64,000 bases of DNA from Paenibacillus sp. FSL H7-0357 (GCF_000758525.1 NZ_CP009241.1:3224001-3288000); one strand, 5' to 3'. Counted from the first letter of the stretch, positions 43,307 through 51,949 are shown. Program-made: numbers and translations. Notes: generated from the sequence alone by a model not told the origin.

Positions 43307-43423
43307 TCAGATGTCGCTAAAGCGCTGTCTTCGTTTCTTGTTAAGGCTATAGATCAGGAAATCCAGAAGAAGGCCTGCGGCAAGAAAGGTTAGGAGGGGC
43401 AGCCACAATGAACATCTGCGCAT
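43307..43423 (-). CDS. Small single-span membrane protein, 38 residues
   Basis: A minus-strand frame from ATG 43423 to TGA 43307 encodes one hydrophobic helix (LWLPLLTFLAAGLLLDFLIY) between basic ends (MRRC and KKRRQR). AGGTG lies 8 bases before the start. The composition and the clear ribosome site argue for a real small membrane protein lying between the Nudix and creatininase genes. I do not recognise a family. Confidence 0.5.
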   Translation of the reverse strand: MRRCSLWLPLLTFLAAGLLLDFLIYSLNKKRRQRFSDI

Positions 43424-43478
43424 AAACAAACACCTCGCTTCGACTATTTACTATTAGACAACCTAAGGGGAAATTCAA

Positions 43479-44216
43479 ATGACAGTCGAATACGGAAAGC
43501 TCACCTTTTTGGAAATTAAAGAAAAAGCAGCGGAAGGTTATCTGGCAATTATTCCGACGGGCTGTACGGAGCAGCAGGGTCCACACTCCACCGTTGATTT
43601 TGATACATGGCTGGCCACAGAACTGTCCATTGAAGCAGCGCAGCAGGCCAAGCTGAGATATGGAGTCAAGTCCCTGGTGATACCGACAATTCCTTTTGGA
43701 CCTACGCCGGAGCACCGCAGCTTTGGATACGGCTTTATCGATATTCCGCAGAAGCTTTATGAAGATGTAATATACGCTGTTCTGACTTCCCTGGTGGACC
43801 AAGGCTTTAGACAGCTGGTTATTTTTCGCGGCTGCGGCGGTCACTTGCTGGGCAATGTGGCAGTAAGGTTCAATCAGGAATATGAGGGGAAAGCCAAGGT
43901 CGATATTCCCCACCATCCGTTTCATGAGATCTGGTGCAGGCATGCTGATCCCGACATTCCGGGTGGTCATGCAGACAGCTTCACTACTTCGCTGGGACTT
44001 TATAAACATCCTGAGGATATTAGGGAAGCGCAGATCTTTAATCCTGGCAGCAGTGAACCGGAATGGGATGATCCCAATCTGGATTTTGGCAAATACTCCA
44101 CAACAGGCGTTATAGGTGACCCAACCCATGCCAGTAGGGATCTTGGCGAGAAGCTGTGGAACGGCTCCGTTGAAGCCATTGCAGCAATGCTGCAGGAAAT
44201 TGCTCTAGCTCAGTAA
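43479..44216 (+). CDS. Creatininase-family amidohydrolase
   Basis: This 245-residue protein matches the creatininase family, binuclear metal amidohydrolases that include creatinine amidohydrolase, formamide hydrolases and mycofactocin protein MftE. Metal residues are visible in IPTGCTEQQGPHSTVDFDTW (Glu, His and Asp) and FRGCGGH; the Glu/His/Asp set continues in GGHADSFTTS. AAGGGGAAA precedes the ATG. The gene is single. The substrate is unknown; creatinine is unlikely for a soil Firmicute. Confidence 0.88.
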   Translation: MTVEYGKLTFLEIKEKAAEGYLAIIPTGCTEQQGPHSTVDFDTWLATELSIEAAQQAKLRYGVKSLVIPTIPFGPTPEHRSFGYGFIDIPQKLYEDVIYAVLTSLVDQGFRQLVIFRGCGGHLLGNVAVRFNQEYEGKAKVDIPHHPFHEIWCRHADPDIPGGHADSFTTSLGLYKHPEDIREAQIFNPGSSEPEWDDPNLDFGKYSTTGVIGDPTHASRDLGEKLWNGSVEAIAAMLQEIALAQ

Positions 44217-44421
44217 AAGTTGCACAAAAGTGTGTCCGCAGCAGTCGTGTTTATGACTGTTCGGGCACTTTTTTTATTCTGACGCTGTGGGGACACGTAA
44301 CGCGCAGGCTTGATCAATGATGAACATCCGTTTTAAGGGATAGCAAGCACGGACAAAGGTTTAAGTATGGAACATGTTAAGCTAAAATGGATCGTAATGA
44401 TTCAGTGAGAAGAGGTTGTGT

Positions 44422-45225
44422 ATGCTTAATGAGAATAGTAAAGCCAAAACGCTCGGCGATTATCTGAAATCGCGCCGAAACCGGCTTCAGCCGGAACAGG
44501 CAGGGCTTAAAGCATCCTATAGCCTACGAAGAACGCCGGGACTCCGAAGGGAAGAGGTTGCTATGCTGGCAGGTGTCAGTGCAACTTATTATACCTGGCT
44601 GGAGCAGGGCAGAGAAGTAACCGCGTCCAGAGATATCATCGAGAACATCGGGAGGGCGCTGCAGCTGACGCCGGATGAGCAGCAACATCTGTTCGAGCTT
44701 TGGAATCCACATGAGCGTGCAGCTGTTTCTTCTATTAGTACAACGCTTAATCCGCAGTGGAGGGAAATCATCGGGCAGCTGCCCTATCCGTCTTTCATCA
44801 GCAATGAAAGATCCGAGGTTCTTGCCTGGAATGAAGAGGCAGCGAAGATGCTGATTGATTTTGACGCAATACCTGATGCTGAACGGTTGATGATCCGGCT
44901 GCTGTTTCTGGATACCGGGCTTCGCCGCCGTATGATCAATTGGGAAGAGTTCACTCTGCATTCAGTTGCCGTGTTCAGAACCTACTATGATAAGCATCCG
45001 GAAGATCCATGGTTTCAGGATATCGTCGAGCAGTTGTGTGTGGAGAGCAGGGAGTTTGCGGACATATGGAAGCTGCACAACATCCAGCTCAAAACTGTAA
45101 ACCGGGTTTACATCCAAACTCCTGCTGGTGATGACAAGACGGTTGCCTACGACATTCATTCCTTTGCAAGTCCAACCGATCATCCCGATCTGCATGTGTG
45201 CGTGTATACACCGGTTAAGGATTGA
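44422..45225 (+). CDS. MmyB-type helix-turn-helix regulator
   Basis: This 267-residue regulator has an XRE HTH at the N-terminus (LGDYLKSRRNRLQPEQAG, then GLRREEVAMLAGVSATYYTWLEQGR) and a C-terminal MmyB-like ligand-binding domain with LPYPSFISNERSEVLAWNEEA, typical of a PAS-like lipid- or small-molecule-binding module. ATG 44422 follows GAAGAGG. In this family the target is often the adjacent oxidoreductase gene; here the adjacent aldo/keto reductase is a broken gene. Confidence 0.9.
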   Translation: MLNENSKAKTLGDYLKSRRNRLQPEQAGLKASYSLRRTPGLRREEVAMLAGVSATYYTWLEQGREVTASRDIIENIGRALQLTPDEQQHLFELWNPHERAAVSSISTTLNPQWREIIGQLPYPSFISNERSEVLAWNEEAAKMLIDFDAIPDAERLMIRLLFLDTGLRRRMINWEEFTLHSVAVFRTYYDKHPEDPWFQDIVEQLCVESREFADIWKLHNIQLKTVNRVYIQTPAGDDKTVAYDIHSFASPTDHPDLHVCVYTPVKD

Positions 45226-45338
45226 CAGCCTGGTAATGATCTTACTAGCATAAACATACTGTGGTTGCTTTTGTTAGGGCTGATTAGAATAAGTGCATGT
45301 TCATTTATTTTAATCTATAGAAAAGAGGGACTACATAT

Positions 45339-45738
45339 GTGACAAGAAAACTGGGAAACGAAGGGCTGGAAGTGTCAGCTCTGGGCCTCGGAACCATGAT
45401 GATGCCGGACAATGAAGAATCGGTAGATACGATCCGGGGATCGCTGGAGCTGGGTGTGACACTTTTTGATACAGCAGATCTTTATGGTGAGGAATACCTG
45501 CTGGGGCGTTTCGGAGGTAATGAGAAGCTGCTGGGGCGGGCGCTTAAAGGGCGCAGGGATAAGGCTGTAATTGCGACCAAATTCGGGGTGACGCATACTC
45601 ACTAAAAACCTTGAAGTCGTCTCCCTGATTGAAGCGATGGCTGTACAAAAAGGCTGCACGACTTCACAGCTTGCCCAAATCGAAAACATCTCACCGAAGG
45701 GGGCAGTAGCCGGCGGGCGGTTTCCTAGCCAGAATTAA
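45339..45738 (+). pseudogene. Aldo/keto reductase with internal deletion
   Basis: The first 86 residues ([18 protein letters not shown], then [10 protein letters not shown], ending [19 protein letters not shown]) are a normal aldo/keto reductase N-terminus with catalytic Asp and Tyr. The next 15 bases then introduce a stop (45603-45605). After it a stretch reading KNLEVVSLIEAMAVQKGCTTSQLA and a C-terminal IENISPKGAVAGGRFPSQN come from near the end of the same protein. About 180 of some 320 residues are missing, and a second join separates the last two pieces. The start is GTG 45339. It must be inactive. Confidence 0.88.
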
Positions 45739-45871
45739 CCTGGATAACCAGTAGAATTAGAGAAAGCATGAGGAATACAGTGGTCTTTTGCGGTACAGCC
45801 GTTTTTTTCTACAGCCTTACGATATCAACCGGGCTATAGAAAAATCGGCTTTTTTGGAGAGACGGTACCAG

Positions 45872-46375
45872 TTATTGTGTTCCTGCATTGATAGTTTCAA
45901 TGAATTCATAATCATAGTAGAACTGAGCCGCCGCCTCTGCTCCGAAATCGTTGTAAATGATCAGCCTCTTGTCGGGTAAATTCCAGTAATACCGTTGAAA
46001 ATTGGCATCATTGCTATACTGCCCTACACCGTAGATGCCCGCGTATTTCTCCGACAGCTTCCGGACGAGTGCTGCTCTGGCCTCTTGATCCTGTATATAA
46101 TAGATGTAACCGGCGCCGCCTAACTTGTGGTTCTGCTGTTCCGGGAACAAATAGTACACCCAAGCATCGTCAAATTCCGGTGACGGATATTTATATTGCA
46201 GAATCTTTAGAGTACCATCACCGAGCTCTTTAAAATCCAACGTTTCGCTTTCCCTCACCTCGGTAATGCTCATTCCCCAGTCGGCGCTACGAAAGGAATG
46301 CTTCATTAGAAAAGAAGAAGAAGGCAGAAAAAGCAATATACATAATATTGGAACTAGAGTTAGAGTTTTTCTCAT
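45872..46375 (-). CDS. Hypothetical secreted protein
   Basis: This 167-residue protein starts at ATG 46375 after AAAGGTGA. It has a signal peptide or membrane anchor (MRKTLTLVPILCILLFLPSSS). The mature part begins FRSADWGMSITEVRESE, a pattern of small exported proteins where W-G-M-S-xx-E-V opens a compact domain. It also carries AWVYYLFPEQQNHKLGGAGYIYYI. No cysteine lipobox is present. The function is unknown. It is convergent with the broken reductase. Confidence 0.65.
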   Translation of the reverse strand: MRKTLTLVPILCILLFLPSSSFLMKHSFRSADWGMSITEVRESETLDFKELGDGTLKILQYKYPSPEFDDAWVYYLFPEQQNHKLGGAGYIYYIQDQEARAALVRKLSEKYAGIYGVGQYSNDANFQRYYWNLPDKRLIIYNDFGAEAAAQFYYDYEFIETINAGTQ

Positions 46376-46493
46376 AGTTTCACCTTTAAATAGAATTGAA
46401 TTCATCCCGAATATAAGCGGAACTTACAGGCGGAGGCTGCCTCCTACATAATAAACTCATCCTCCGCCATATGGCCAGCAGGTATTATAAGGA

Positions 46494-48158
46494 TTAGTTA
46501 CTTAGCATCTGGCTCTCCAGCCGGGCTGTTTCCTCTTCAATCCGTACAGTATCAATGCGTTCGAAGAGCAGCTTCAGTTCATTGATGGTCTGTCCTGCCG
46601 GAACAGAGGACTGCTGCCATCCAGCCTCATCAAGGGACAAGAAGGTACGGAGCTCATCACAGGAAAAAGGAATGAACGGATTCAGCAGATTAGCCAGATT
46701 AGCAATGATCTGTACGCAGGTGTAGAGGGTATCTCCGCAGGCATTGCGGTCTTCTTTGATCTGCAGCCAGGGTTTCTGTTCATCAAAGTATTTATTGGCT
46801 TGGCGAATATAACCAAAGATAAACTCCAGACCCTCCTTAAAACGCCCGGATTCGATCAGCCTGCCGGCTTCGGTGTATAAGGTGTCGAAGTTCGCTCTCC
46901 ACTTAGGTTCCAGTATTCCGTCCGGCACACAACCCCCGAAGGCTTTATTTATGAAGGCCAGGCTGCGGTTTACAAAATTGCCGAAGGCGCCGAGCAGCTC
47001 GCCATTATGGCTGTGGATGAACTCCCTCCAGGAGAAGTCGGTATCACGTTTCTCGGGGCCGTTCGCAATCAGGAAGTACCGGATTGAATCCGGCTGATAG
47101 CGGCTGAGAATATCCGGTAACCAGACCGCCCAGTTGCGGCTGGTAGAGAATTTCTGACCTTCCAGCGTCATGTATTCGCAGGCAAACAGACGGTCAGGCA
47201 AATGCAGTCCGCCCACTCCCAATAGTATACCCGGCCAAATCAGACTATGAAAAGGCACGTTGTCTTTCCCATGCACATAATAAGCGGTTGTCTTGCCATC
47301 CTCATCGACGCTGTCGCGATTCTCCAGCCAGAAATCCTCCCAACGGTTTCCTGTCTCTGCGGCCCACTGCTTGCTGGCGGACAGATAGCCGCTGACCGCT
47401 TCGATCCATACATAGATTTTTTTGCCGGTAAATCCGTCTGCCGGCACATCCACGCCCCAATCGAGATCACGGGTAGCCGCGCGGTCTTGAAGTCCCTCTT
47501 GCAGATAACGCTGAGTCAACCGGACGGCATTATCCCTCCAGCCCCGAGATGATTCCGCATAGTCTGCCAGTTCCTTTTGATAGCTCGAAAGTGAAAGATA
47601 GTAATGCTCTGTAGGCCGCAGCACCGGAGGGGTTCCGCAGATTTTACAGGATCTGTCCAGCAGATCAGACGGGTCGAGCAGGGTGGAGCAGTAATCGCAC
47701 TGATCGCCGCGTGCCTGCTGCCCGCAGACCGGACACGTTCCCTCCACGTACCGGTCGGGTAGAAACCTCTGATCCTGCTCGCAGTAGCACTGGAGCGTTG
47801 TCTTTTTGTACAGGTGCCCGTTGTCCAGAAGTTTAAGAAACAGCTCACGAACGACCGTGTGGTGGGTTTCCTGATCTGTGCGCGTGTATAAATCGTAAGT
47901 AAAACCAAGCTTGCCGAAGCATTCCACAAATTCCTCATGATAGCAGTCGGCGAATTCGCCCGGCGTTACGCCCTGTTTGGCTGCCTGGACAGCAACCGGT
48001 GTTCCATGGCAATCGCTGCCGGACACATACAGCACCTGATCACCTTTAGCCCGGTGGTAGCGGGCCAGAATGTCACCGGGCAGAATGCTTGCCAGTCTTC
48101 CCAGATGCAGAGAGCCATTGGCGTAAGGCCACGCCCCTCCGATAAAGATATTGGACAT
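46494..48158 (-). CDS. metG: Methionyl-tRNA synthetase (zinc-knuckle type)
   Basis: The enzyme charges tRNA-Met. It has 554 residues from ATG 48158 after GGAGGAG; the longer frame upstream runs through noncoding repeats. The HIGH motif is HLGR at 18-21 and the KMSKS motif KFSTS at 336-340. The connective peptide has zinc-binding Cys142, 145, 154 and 157, plus a second knuckle with Cys124, 126, 171 and 174. The absence of the C-terminal EMAP-like dimer domain and the two-knuckle layout set it apart from the usual Bacillus MetS and suggest a second MetRS. Expression is controlled by a Met T-box leader upstream, followed by a triple repeat. Confidence 0.94.
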   Translation of the reverse strand: MSNIFIGGAWPYANGSLHLGRLASILPGDILARYHRAKGDQVLYVSGSDCHGTPVAVQAAKQGVTPGEFADCYHEEFVECFGKLGFTYDLYTRTDQETHHTVVRELFLKLLDNGHLYKKTTLQCYCEQDQRFLPDRYVEGTCPVCGQQARGDQCDYCSTLLDPSDLLDRSCKICGTPPVLRPTEHYYLSLSSYQKELADYAESSRGWRDNAVRLTQRYLQEGLQDRAATRDLDWGVDVPADGFTGKKIYVWIEAVSGYLSASKQWAAETGNRWEDFWLENRDSVDEDGKTTAYYVHGKDNVPFHSLIWPGILLGVGGLHLPDRLFACEYMTLEGQKFSTSRNWAVWLPDILSRYQPDSIRYFLIANGPEKRDTDFSWREFIHSHNGELLGAFGNFVNRSLAFINKAFGGCVPDGILEPKWRANFDTLYTEAGRLIESGRFKEGLEFIFGYIRQANKYFDEQKPWLQIKEDRNACGDTLYTCVQIIANLANLLNPFIPFSCDELRTFLSLDEAGWQQSSVPAGQTINELKLLFERIDTVRIEEETARLESQMLSN

Positions 48159-48172
48159 TTTATCTCCTCCTA

Positions 48173-48360
48173 AAGTTTTGTGAGCGTTACTCCCAGATTG
48201 TCCTTCGAACAAAACTCGCTTCGAAAGCATATGCTCAAGTTTTGTGAGCGTTACTCCCAGATTGTCCTTCGAACAAAACTCGCTTCGGAAGCATATGCTC
48301 AAGTTTTGTGAGTGTTACTCCCGGATTTCCCATCGAACAAAACTCGCTCCGGGAGCATTT
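48173..48360 (-). repeat. Three tandem 64-base repeats between T-box and metG
   Basis: Copies lie at 48173-48236, 48237-48300 and 48301-48360. The first two differ by one base; the third has several changes and ends in T-rich DNA. Each has an inverted repeat AGTTTTGT/ACAAAACT and a CGAA arm, so each could fold to a hairpin in the metG leader RNA. The unit is not a multiple of three, so it is not coding, although a long frame happens to cross it. Confidence 0.93.
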
Positions 48361-48368
48361 TTGGGCAA

Positions 48369-48668
48369 CAAAAAAGACTCCCGTCCCCAAAAGGGACGAG
48401 AGCCTGTGCTCACGTGTTACCACCCAACTTCATCAATGCCTTGCGGCATTCACCTCTTCAGGTACGTCCGCTGTTCGCGGGTATACCCTAGCACGATAAC
48501 GGATGCGGGTTCCGGCGCAGCCTACAACCCTCCTGGAGGGGTTCGATGCGCAGCTCAGAGACCATATTCCCTTGGATTTTCTTTGCTCCTTTTCAGCGGC
48601 TGGAGCTCTCTGTGAAAGATTGGCCAAGGTACTCTTTCTCTTCTTAGCTTTTGTGGTTATCCTAATTA
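48369..48668 (-). promoter_or_regulatory. T-box riboswitch for methionine (metG leader)
   Basis: On the minus strand the leader has stem I with AGAGAGCTCC and the GCTGAAA segment, a specifier ATG at 48563-48565 (Met codon, in ATATGGT), and the T-box TTGGGTGGTAACACG at about 48411-48427. A terminator of CTCTCGTCCCTTTTGGGGAC type with a T run follows at 48369-48404. Uncharged tRNA-Met would stabilise the antiterminator and turn on metG. The apparent tRNA-Met link is from the specifier only. Confidence 0.9.
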
Positions 48669-48674
48669 ATGGTT

Positions 48675-48704
48675 ATCTTACGTGAGGAACGCGGTAAAAG
48701 TCAA
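48675..48704 (-). promoter_or_regulatory. Sigma-A promoter of the metG leader
   Basis: On the minus strand, TTGACT (48699-48704) and TAAGAT (48675-48680) are 18 bases apart. Transcription would start near 48668, just before stem I of the T-box. Confidence 0.8.
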
Positions 48705-48812
48705 GCGTTTAATGTGGTTTTTGAATCTGGATTCACAAAGACCGCTAATCAGTTTAATAACCTCACGAATCGTCAAAGCTGTGTAGAGCAGAAGACGATA
48801 GGAGGGAAAGAG

Positions 48813-49028
48813 ATGCGCAGAATTAAGATATGGGAAGCGGTAGTGTGTTTAATGCTGCTCCTGACGGCAGTTGGATGTGCTTCGTCCTATCAGGCGCCGA
48901 GTGTTGTGGAGATCCAGAGCATGACTGGCTTGGATGGAAAGCCTGAAGGTTTAGACAGCCCTTTATCGCCTGTATTGGAGGATGTATACGACCGCTCGAT
49001 TTCCACTGAGGTCTATTCGGTCGAATAA
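48813..49028 (+). CDS. Small lipoprotein, 71 residues
   Basis: The frame from ATG 48813 follows GGAGGGAAA. It has a signal peptide with a lipobox LLTAVGC (Cys22 is the probable lipidation site), then a polar tail beginning SSYQAPSVVEIQS. The longer frame upstream to 48669 lacks a ribosome site. It is divergent from the metG leader. The function is unknown. Confidence 0.75.
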   Translation: MRRIKIWEAVVCLMLLLTAVGCASSYQAPSVVEIQSMTGLDGKPEGLDSPLSPVLEDVYDRSISTEVYSVE

Positions 49029-49110
49029 TGGCGCTCTTCACAGAGTAATGAAAATTCTGTATAATGGGTCAACTATCGTTTTTATATTAAGAGAGGAGAC
49101 CTGTGGAAGT

Positions 49111-49554
49111 ATGGCGGCGGAAATCGTACATGTAACGACAGATGAACAGCTCCAGATGGGACTGGACATCCGCAAAAAAGTATTTGTTGAAGAGCAAAAG
49201 GTACCGGAAGAAGAGGAAATTGATGAGTATGATGCAATCGGCGACAATGTGCATCATATCTTGCTGATGGATGAGGGTCTCCCGGTAGCTACCGGAAGAT
49301 TGATTTATTATAAAGCAGGCACTGCGAAAATGCAGCGTATCGCAGTCGACAAAGACTACCGCAGCAAGGGATACGGGCGTATCCTGCTGTTGGCGCTGGA
49401 GGAGCTTGCCCGTGAGCTGGGCCTCGAATCATCCATCCTTGATGGACAATGCCAGGCGGAAGCCTTTTATAACAAACTGGGGTATGAAGTGATCTCTCCA
49501 GAGCCATTCTATGATGCAGGTATTTTGCATGTGAGAATGCAGAAAACGCTGTAA
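49111..49554 (+). CDS. GNAT acetyltransferase, YjcF/ElaA-like
   Basis: This 147-residue enzyme matches small GNAT proteins such as B. subtilis YjcF: EIVHVTTDEQLQMGLDIRKKVFVEEQKVPEEEEIDEYDA, acetyl-CoA loop VDKDYRSKGYGRILLLAL, and LDGQCQAEAFYNKLGYEV. The start is ATG 49111, 12 bases after GGAG; the longer frame from 48982 overlaps the lipoprotein gene. The substrate is unknown. Confidence 0.88.
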   Translation: MAAEIVHVTTDEQLQMGLDIRKKVFVEEQKVPEEEEIDEYDAIGDNVHHILLMDEGLPVATGRLIYYKAGTAKMQRIAVDKDYRSKGYGRILLLALEELARELGLESSILDGQCQAEAFYNKLGYEVISPEPFYDAGILHVRMQKTL

Positions 49555-49639
49555 ACCTCAAAGTACATATTCTTTCGTTAGCGGGGCAAGCTAGAGTTGA
49601 GCCTAATGGCCAATCCAAGCGCGAAGGAGTAGATCCTAA

Positions 49640-49876
49640 GTGATGAACAATGAACGCGAACGGTTTACAGCGGCCCAAAGAAACGGTGACGGTGATCTGA
49701 TGAAGTTCCAGACCTCTTCAGGACGAGTACTGGACTACCAGCAGGCGCTGCAGGAGGTTCAAGCGGGAAGTATAGCCGGAGTGAATGTGTTCAAAGGCAG
49801 AGATGGCGAACTATACATCCGTGGCGATGCGGATGGCGATCCCACGAATAATCTGGATCAGCTGCCGCAGTTCTAA
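49640..49876 (+). CDS. DUF3892 small protein
   Basis: The 78-residue protein matches the DUF3892 family of small strand-rich proteins: FQTSSGRVLDYQQALQEVQAGSIAGVNVFKGRDGELYIRGDADGDPTNNLDQLPQF, where the DGD and NNLD parts may bind metal. GTG 49640 (10 bases after AAGGAG) or ATG 49643 are both possible starts. The function is unknown. A terminator follows. Confidence 0.85.
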   Translation: MMNNERERFTAAQRNGDGDLMKFQTSSGRVLDYQQALQEVQAGSIAGVNVFKGRDGELYIRGDADGDPTNNLDQLPQF

Positions 49877-49894
49877 AACCGCATAGATAAGAAC

Positions 49895-49939
49895 AGCCGG
49901 ACAGGCAGTGTCAGTTGACACTGCCCATCCGGCTTTTTT
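49895..49939 (+). terminator. Terminator after DUF3892 gene
   Basis: A stem of about 18 bases (AGCCGGACAGGCAGTGTCA with its near complement) and a seven-T run. Confidence 0.9.
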
Positions 49940-49991
49940 TGCAGCTTCAAGGTTATAAACTGCGGTTAATAAAGATACGGGAAACTGAACC

Positions 49992-50729
49992 TCAAAGCTC
50001 ATATATCTCATGCTGAACAAGAAACTCCATTTCTCCGGTCATCCCCTCAAATTCAGGCTTCCGGTCGCTGTAGTGCATTAAATAGATTAGCTTGCGTACA
50101 TCATCAGGCAAAGACATCAGTTCCCGGAGTGTAGTATGAACCTTACCCGATCCGCTGAGCTCACAGTCGTGAAAAATCTTCCGGACGCCATGCTTGCGGA
50201 CAAGCTTGATCAGCAGCTCAGGCTGGAAGGTCATATCGGCGCTGTAAAAGATATCGTCATTCAGCAGCAGCGAGTAGCTGTCCCGGCCGCGAATATGCGG
50301 GGTGCGAATCAATTGCAGTGTAATTTCCGGGGAAAGGGTATAAGACTCACCTGGACGCAGCGCAGTTACATTGAACATTTCTTCGAGGGAATCTGCACGG
50401 CCTTCCTTTGAGTGAGCGCTCTTGCGGATGTGATCCCACAGCGGTTTGACCAGTGTCTCCGACAACAGCAGCCGCATTTTCCGGTTATTATCCTGCATCA
50501 ACTCTAGTGCCAGCTCTTCCAGTCCGCCGACATGATCATTATGGATATGTGTGATTAGTGTCGCGTTCACCTCACGGAACGATCTCCCTAATTGATGCAT
50601 GGCGAGCGGGGCTGTAGCACCACAGTCTATGAGAAGCGAGAAGTTGCCATCCAGCAGCAGCCCGTTGTTATTATAGTAGTTATTGGAAAAAGCATCACCC
50701 GTACCTATCATTTGCAGTTGTATAGTCAT
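49992..50729 (-). CDS. MBL-fold hydrolase, RNase Z-like
   Basis: This 245-residue protein has the full metal set of the metallo-beta-lactamase fold: GTGDAFSNN opening, THIHNDHVGG, HIRGRDSY with a conserved His, SADMTF (bridging Asp) and LMHYSDRK. The layout is that of small RNase Z/arylsulfatase-like enzymes but without the exosite arm. The ATG has an AGGATT ribosome site. The substrate is unknown. Confidence 0.88.
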   Translation of the reverse strand: MTIQLQMIGTGDAFSNNYYNNNGLLLDGNFSLLIDCGATAPLAMHQLGRSFREVNATLITHIHNDHVGGLEELALELMQDNNRKMRLLLSETLVKPLWDHIRKSAHSKEGRADSLEEMFNVTALRPGESYTLSPEITLQLIRTPHIRGRDSYSLLLNDDIFYSADMTFQPELLIKLVRKHGVRKIFHDCELSGSGKVHTTLRELMSLPDDVRKLIYLMHYSDRKPEFEGMTGEMEFLVQHEIYEL

Positions 50730-50896
50730 ACCGAAAATCCTCCAGTTCTAATTGTTGCCAACACAGGTTAACGTTTTATTTTCAATATAGTAACATTTTG
50801 ATGACAGAAATGAAATTTTCATCTCACTTCGGCGCAACTTGTGTCACCCTTGGCAGTATATATTAACAGCATGAATTATTTGGAGGGTCTCTGCTT

Positions 50897-51448
50897 ATGA
50901 GGTGGAAAAAAGTTGCTCTGTGCGTAGTTGTATTTTCCCTGATGGGAAGTTCATTATTGTTCGCGGACGCTGTAAATCAGAAAATCAGGGTATGGAGCAA
51001 TGGGAAGGAAATGGCCGATGGCGGCTATTTGATTGATGGCAAGGCTTATATCCCGGCCAGGGAAGCTGGAGGCGTCGTGAACTGGGACGGTTCAGGCAAA
51101 GTGACCATTCTTAAGCCGAATGTACAGATTATTCTGTATAAGGGCGATGATGTATTTGGTAACGTGAATATCGGAAAACTCAAATTTAAGGTGTTGTCAC
51201 AGGTGGACAGCTTGACAGATAGCATCGCAGCAGTAAAAGTAGCCATTACCGATCCATCGGGAAATGTGAAGGACATTCAGTCGCAGGAGCTGGGCGGTTC
51301 GAAAAAAGAAGATTTCTGGTTCTCCACCTCGGAGTTCACCTATGATTTTAAAGAGTCCGGGAAGTACCGGGTGGGCTTCTATATTAAGGCCTCCAAGAAT
51401 GTAGATTACGTACTTGTGTCAGAGAAGGTAATCACTGCACTAGATTAG
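50897..51448 (+). CDS. Secreted protein with copper-amine-oxidase N-domain
   Basis: This 183-residue protein has a signal peptide (MRWKKVALCVVVFSLMGSSL, cleaved near FADA) and one stalk module, IRVWSNGKEMADGGYLIDGKAYIPAREAGGVVNW. The C-terminal part has Ig-like strands with WFSTSEFTYDFKESGKYRVGFYI. The module is a wall or surface domain frequent in Paenibacillus. TGGAGGGTC precedes the ATG. Confidence 0.8.
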   Translation: MRWKKVALCVVVFSLMGSSLLFADAVNQKIRVWSNGKEMADGGYLIDGKAYIPAREAGGVVNWDGSGKVTILKPNVQIILYKGDDVFGNVNIGKLKFKVLSQVDSLTDSIAAVKVAITDPSGNVKDIQSQELGGSKKEDFWFSTSEFTYDFKESGKYRVGFYIKASKNVDYVLVSEKVITALD

Positions 51449-51539
51449 GTATTTTGCACCTCCCTCAAATTGACCTGAACTTATCATACGTGTTACGATA
51501 CCAAATGTAGGATAATTCAATTCAAAGTGAGGTATTTCA

Positions 51540-51863
51540 ATGAGCGATCACAAACATGAGCATGGCCATGAACATGGTGAAGCATGCGGTTGCGGACATG
51601 ATCACGACCATGAGCACGAGGAGTTTGTGCTGACCTTGACGAACGAGCAGGGCGAAGATGTAGAAATGGTGCTGGTAGAAACGTTCGATGTGGGCGAGAA
51701 ATTATACGCGCTGTTGCTGGAACGCGAAAACCCTGAAGCGGATGGCATCATTCTGCGTATGGAAGAAGAAGATGAAGAAATGGTGCTTTACAACATTGAA
51801 GATGAAGCTGAATGGAAAGCCGTTGAAGAAGCTTACAACGAGCTGCTTGCCCAGCAAGAATAG
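51540..51863 (+). CDS. DUF1292 protein with His-rich N-terminus
   Basis: This 107-residue protein has the DUF1292 fold of B. subtilis YrzB (FVLTLTNEQGEDVEMVLVETFDVGEKLYALL, then WKAVEEAYNELL). It is preceded by a His/Cys-rich tail of 28 residues (HKHEHGHEHGEACGCGHDHD) not seen in plain family members. This tail may bind zinc, nickel or copper. The function of the family is unknown. AGTGAGG precedes the ATG. Confidence 0.9.
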   Translation: MSDHKHEHGHEHGEACGCGHDHDHEHEEFVLTLTNEQGEDVEMVLVETFDVGEKLYALLLERENPEADGIILRMEEEDEEMVLYNIEDEAEWKAVEEAYNELLAQQE

Positions 51864-51918
51864 ATTTCAGTGTAGCACAGCCTGAGGTTGCATGGATTCA
51901 GCACTGAGGCTTGCATGC

Positions 51919-51949
51919 AAAAACCCGATACCTAAAGTATCGGGTTTTT
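51919..51949. terminator. Bidirectional terminator
   Basis: AAAAACCCGATAC at 51919-51931 pairs perfectly with GTATCGGGTTTTT at 51937-51949. Confidence 0.93.

Noticed and set aside
48159..48302. Longer N-terminus for metG through the 64-base repeats
   Set aside because: The ATG at 48158 has GGAGGAG and matches the family start; the repeat unit is not a multiple of three, so a conserved extension is unlikely.
48173..48360. The triple repeat as a CRISPR array
   Set aside because: The units are directly joined with no unique spacers, and no cas gene is in the window.
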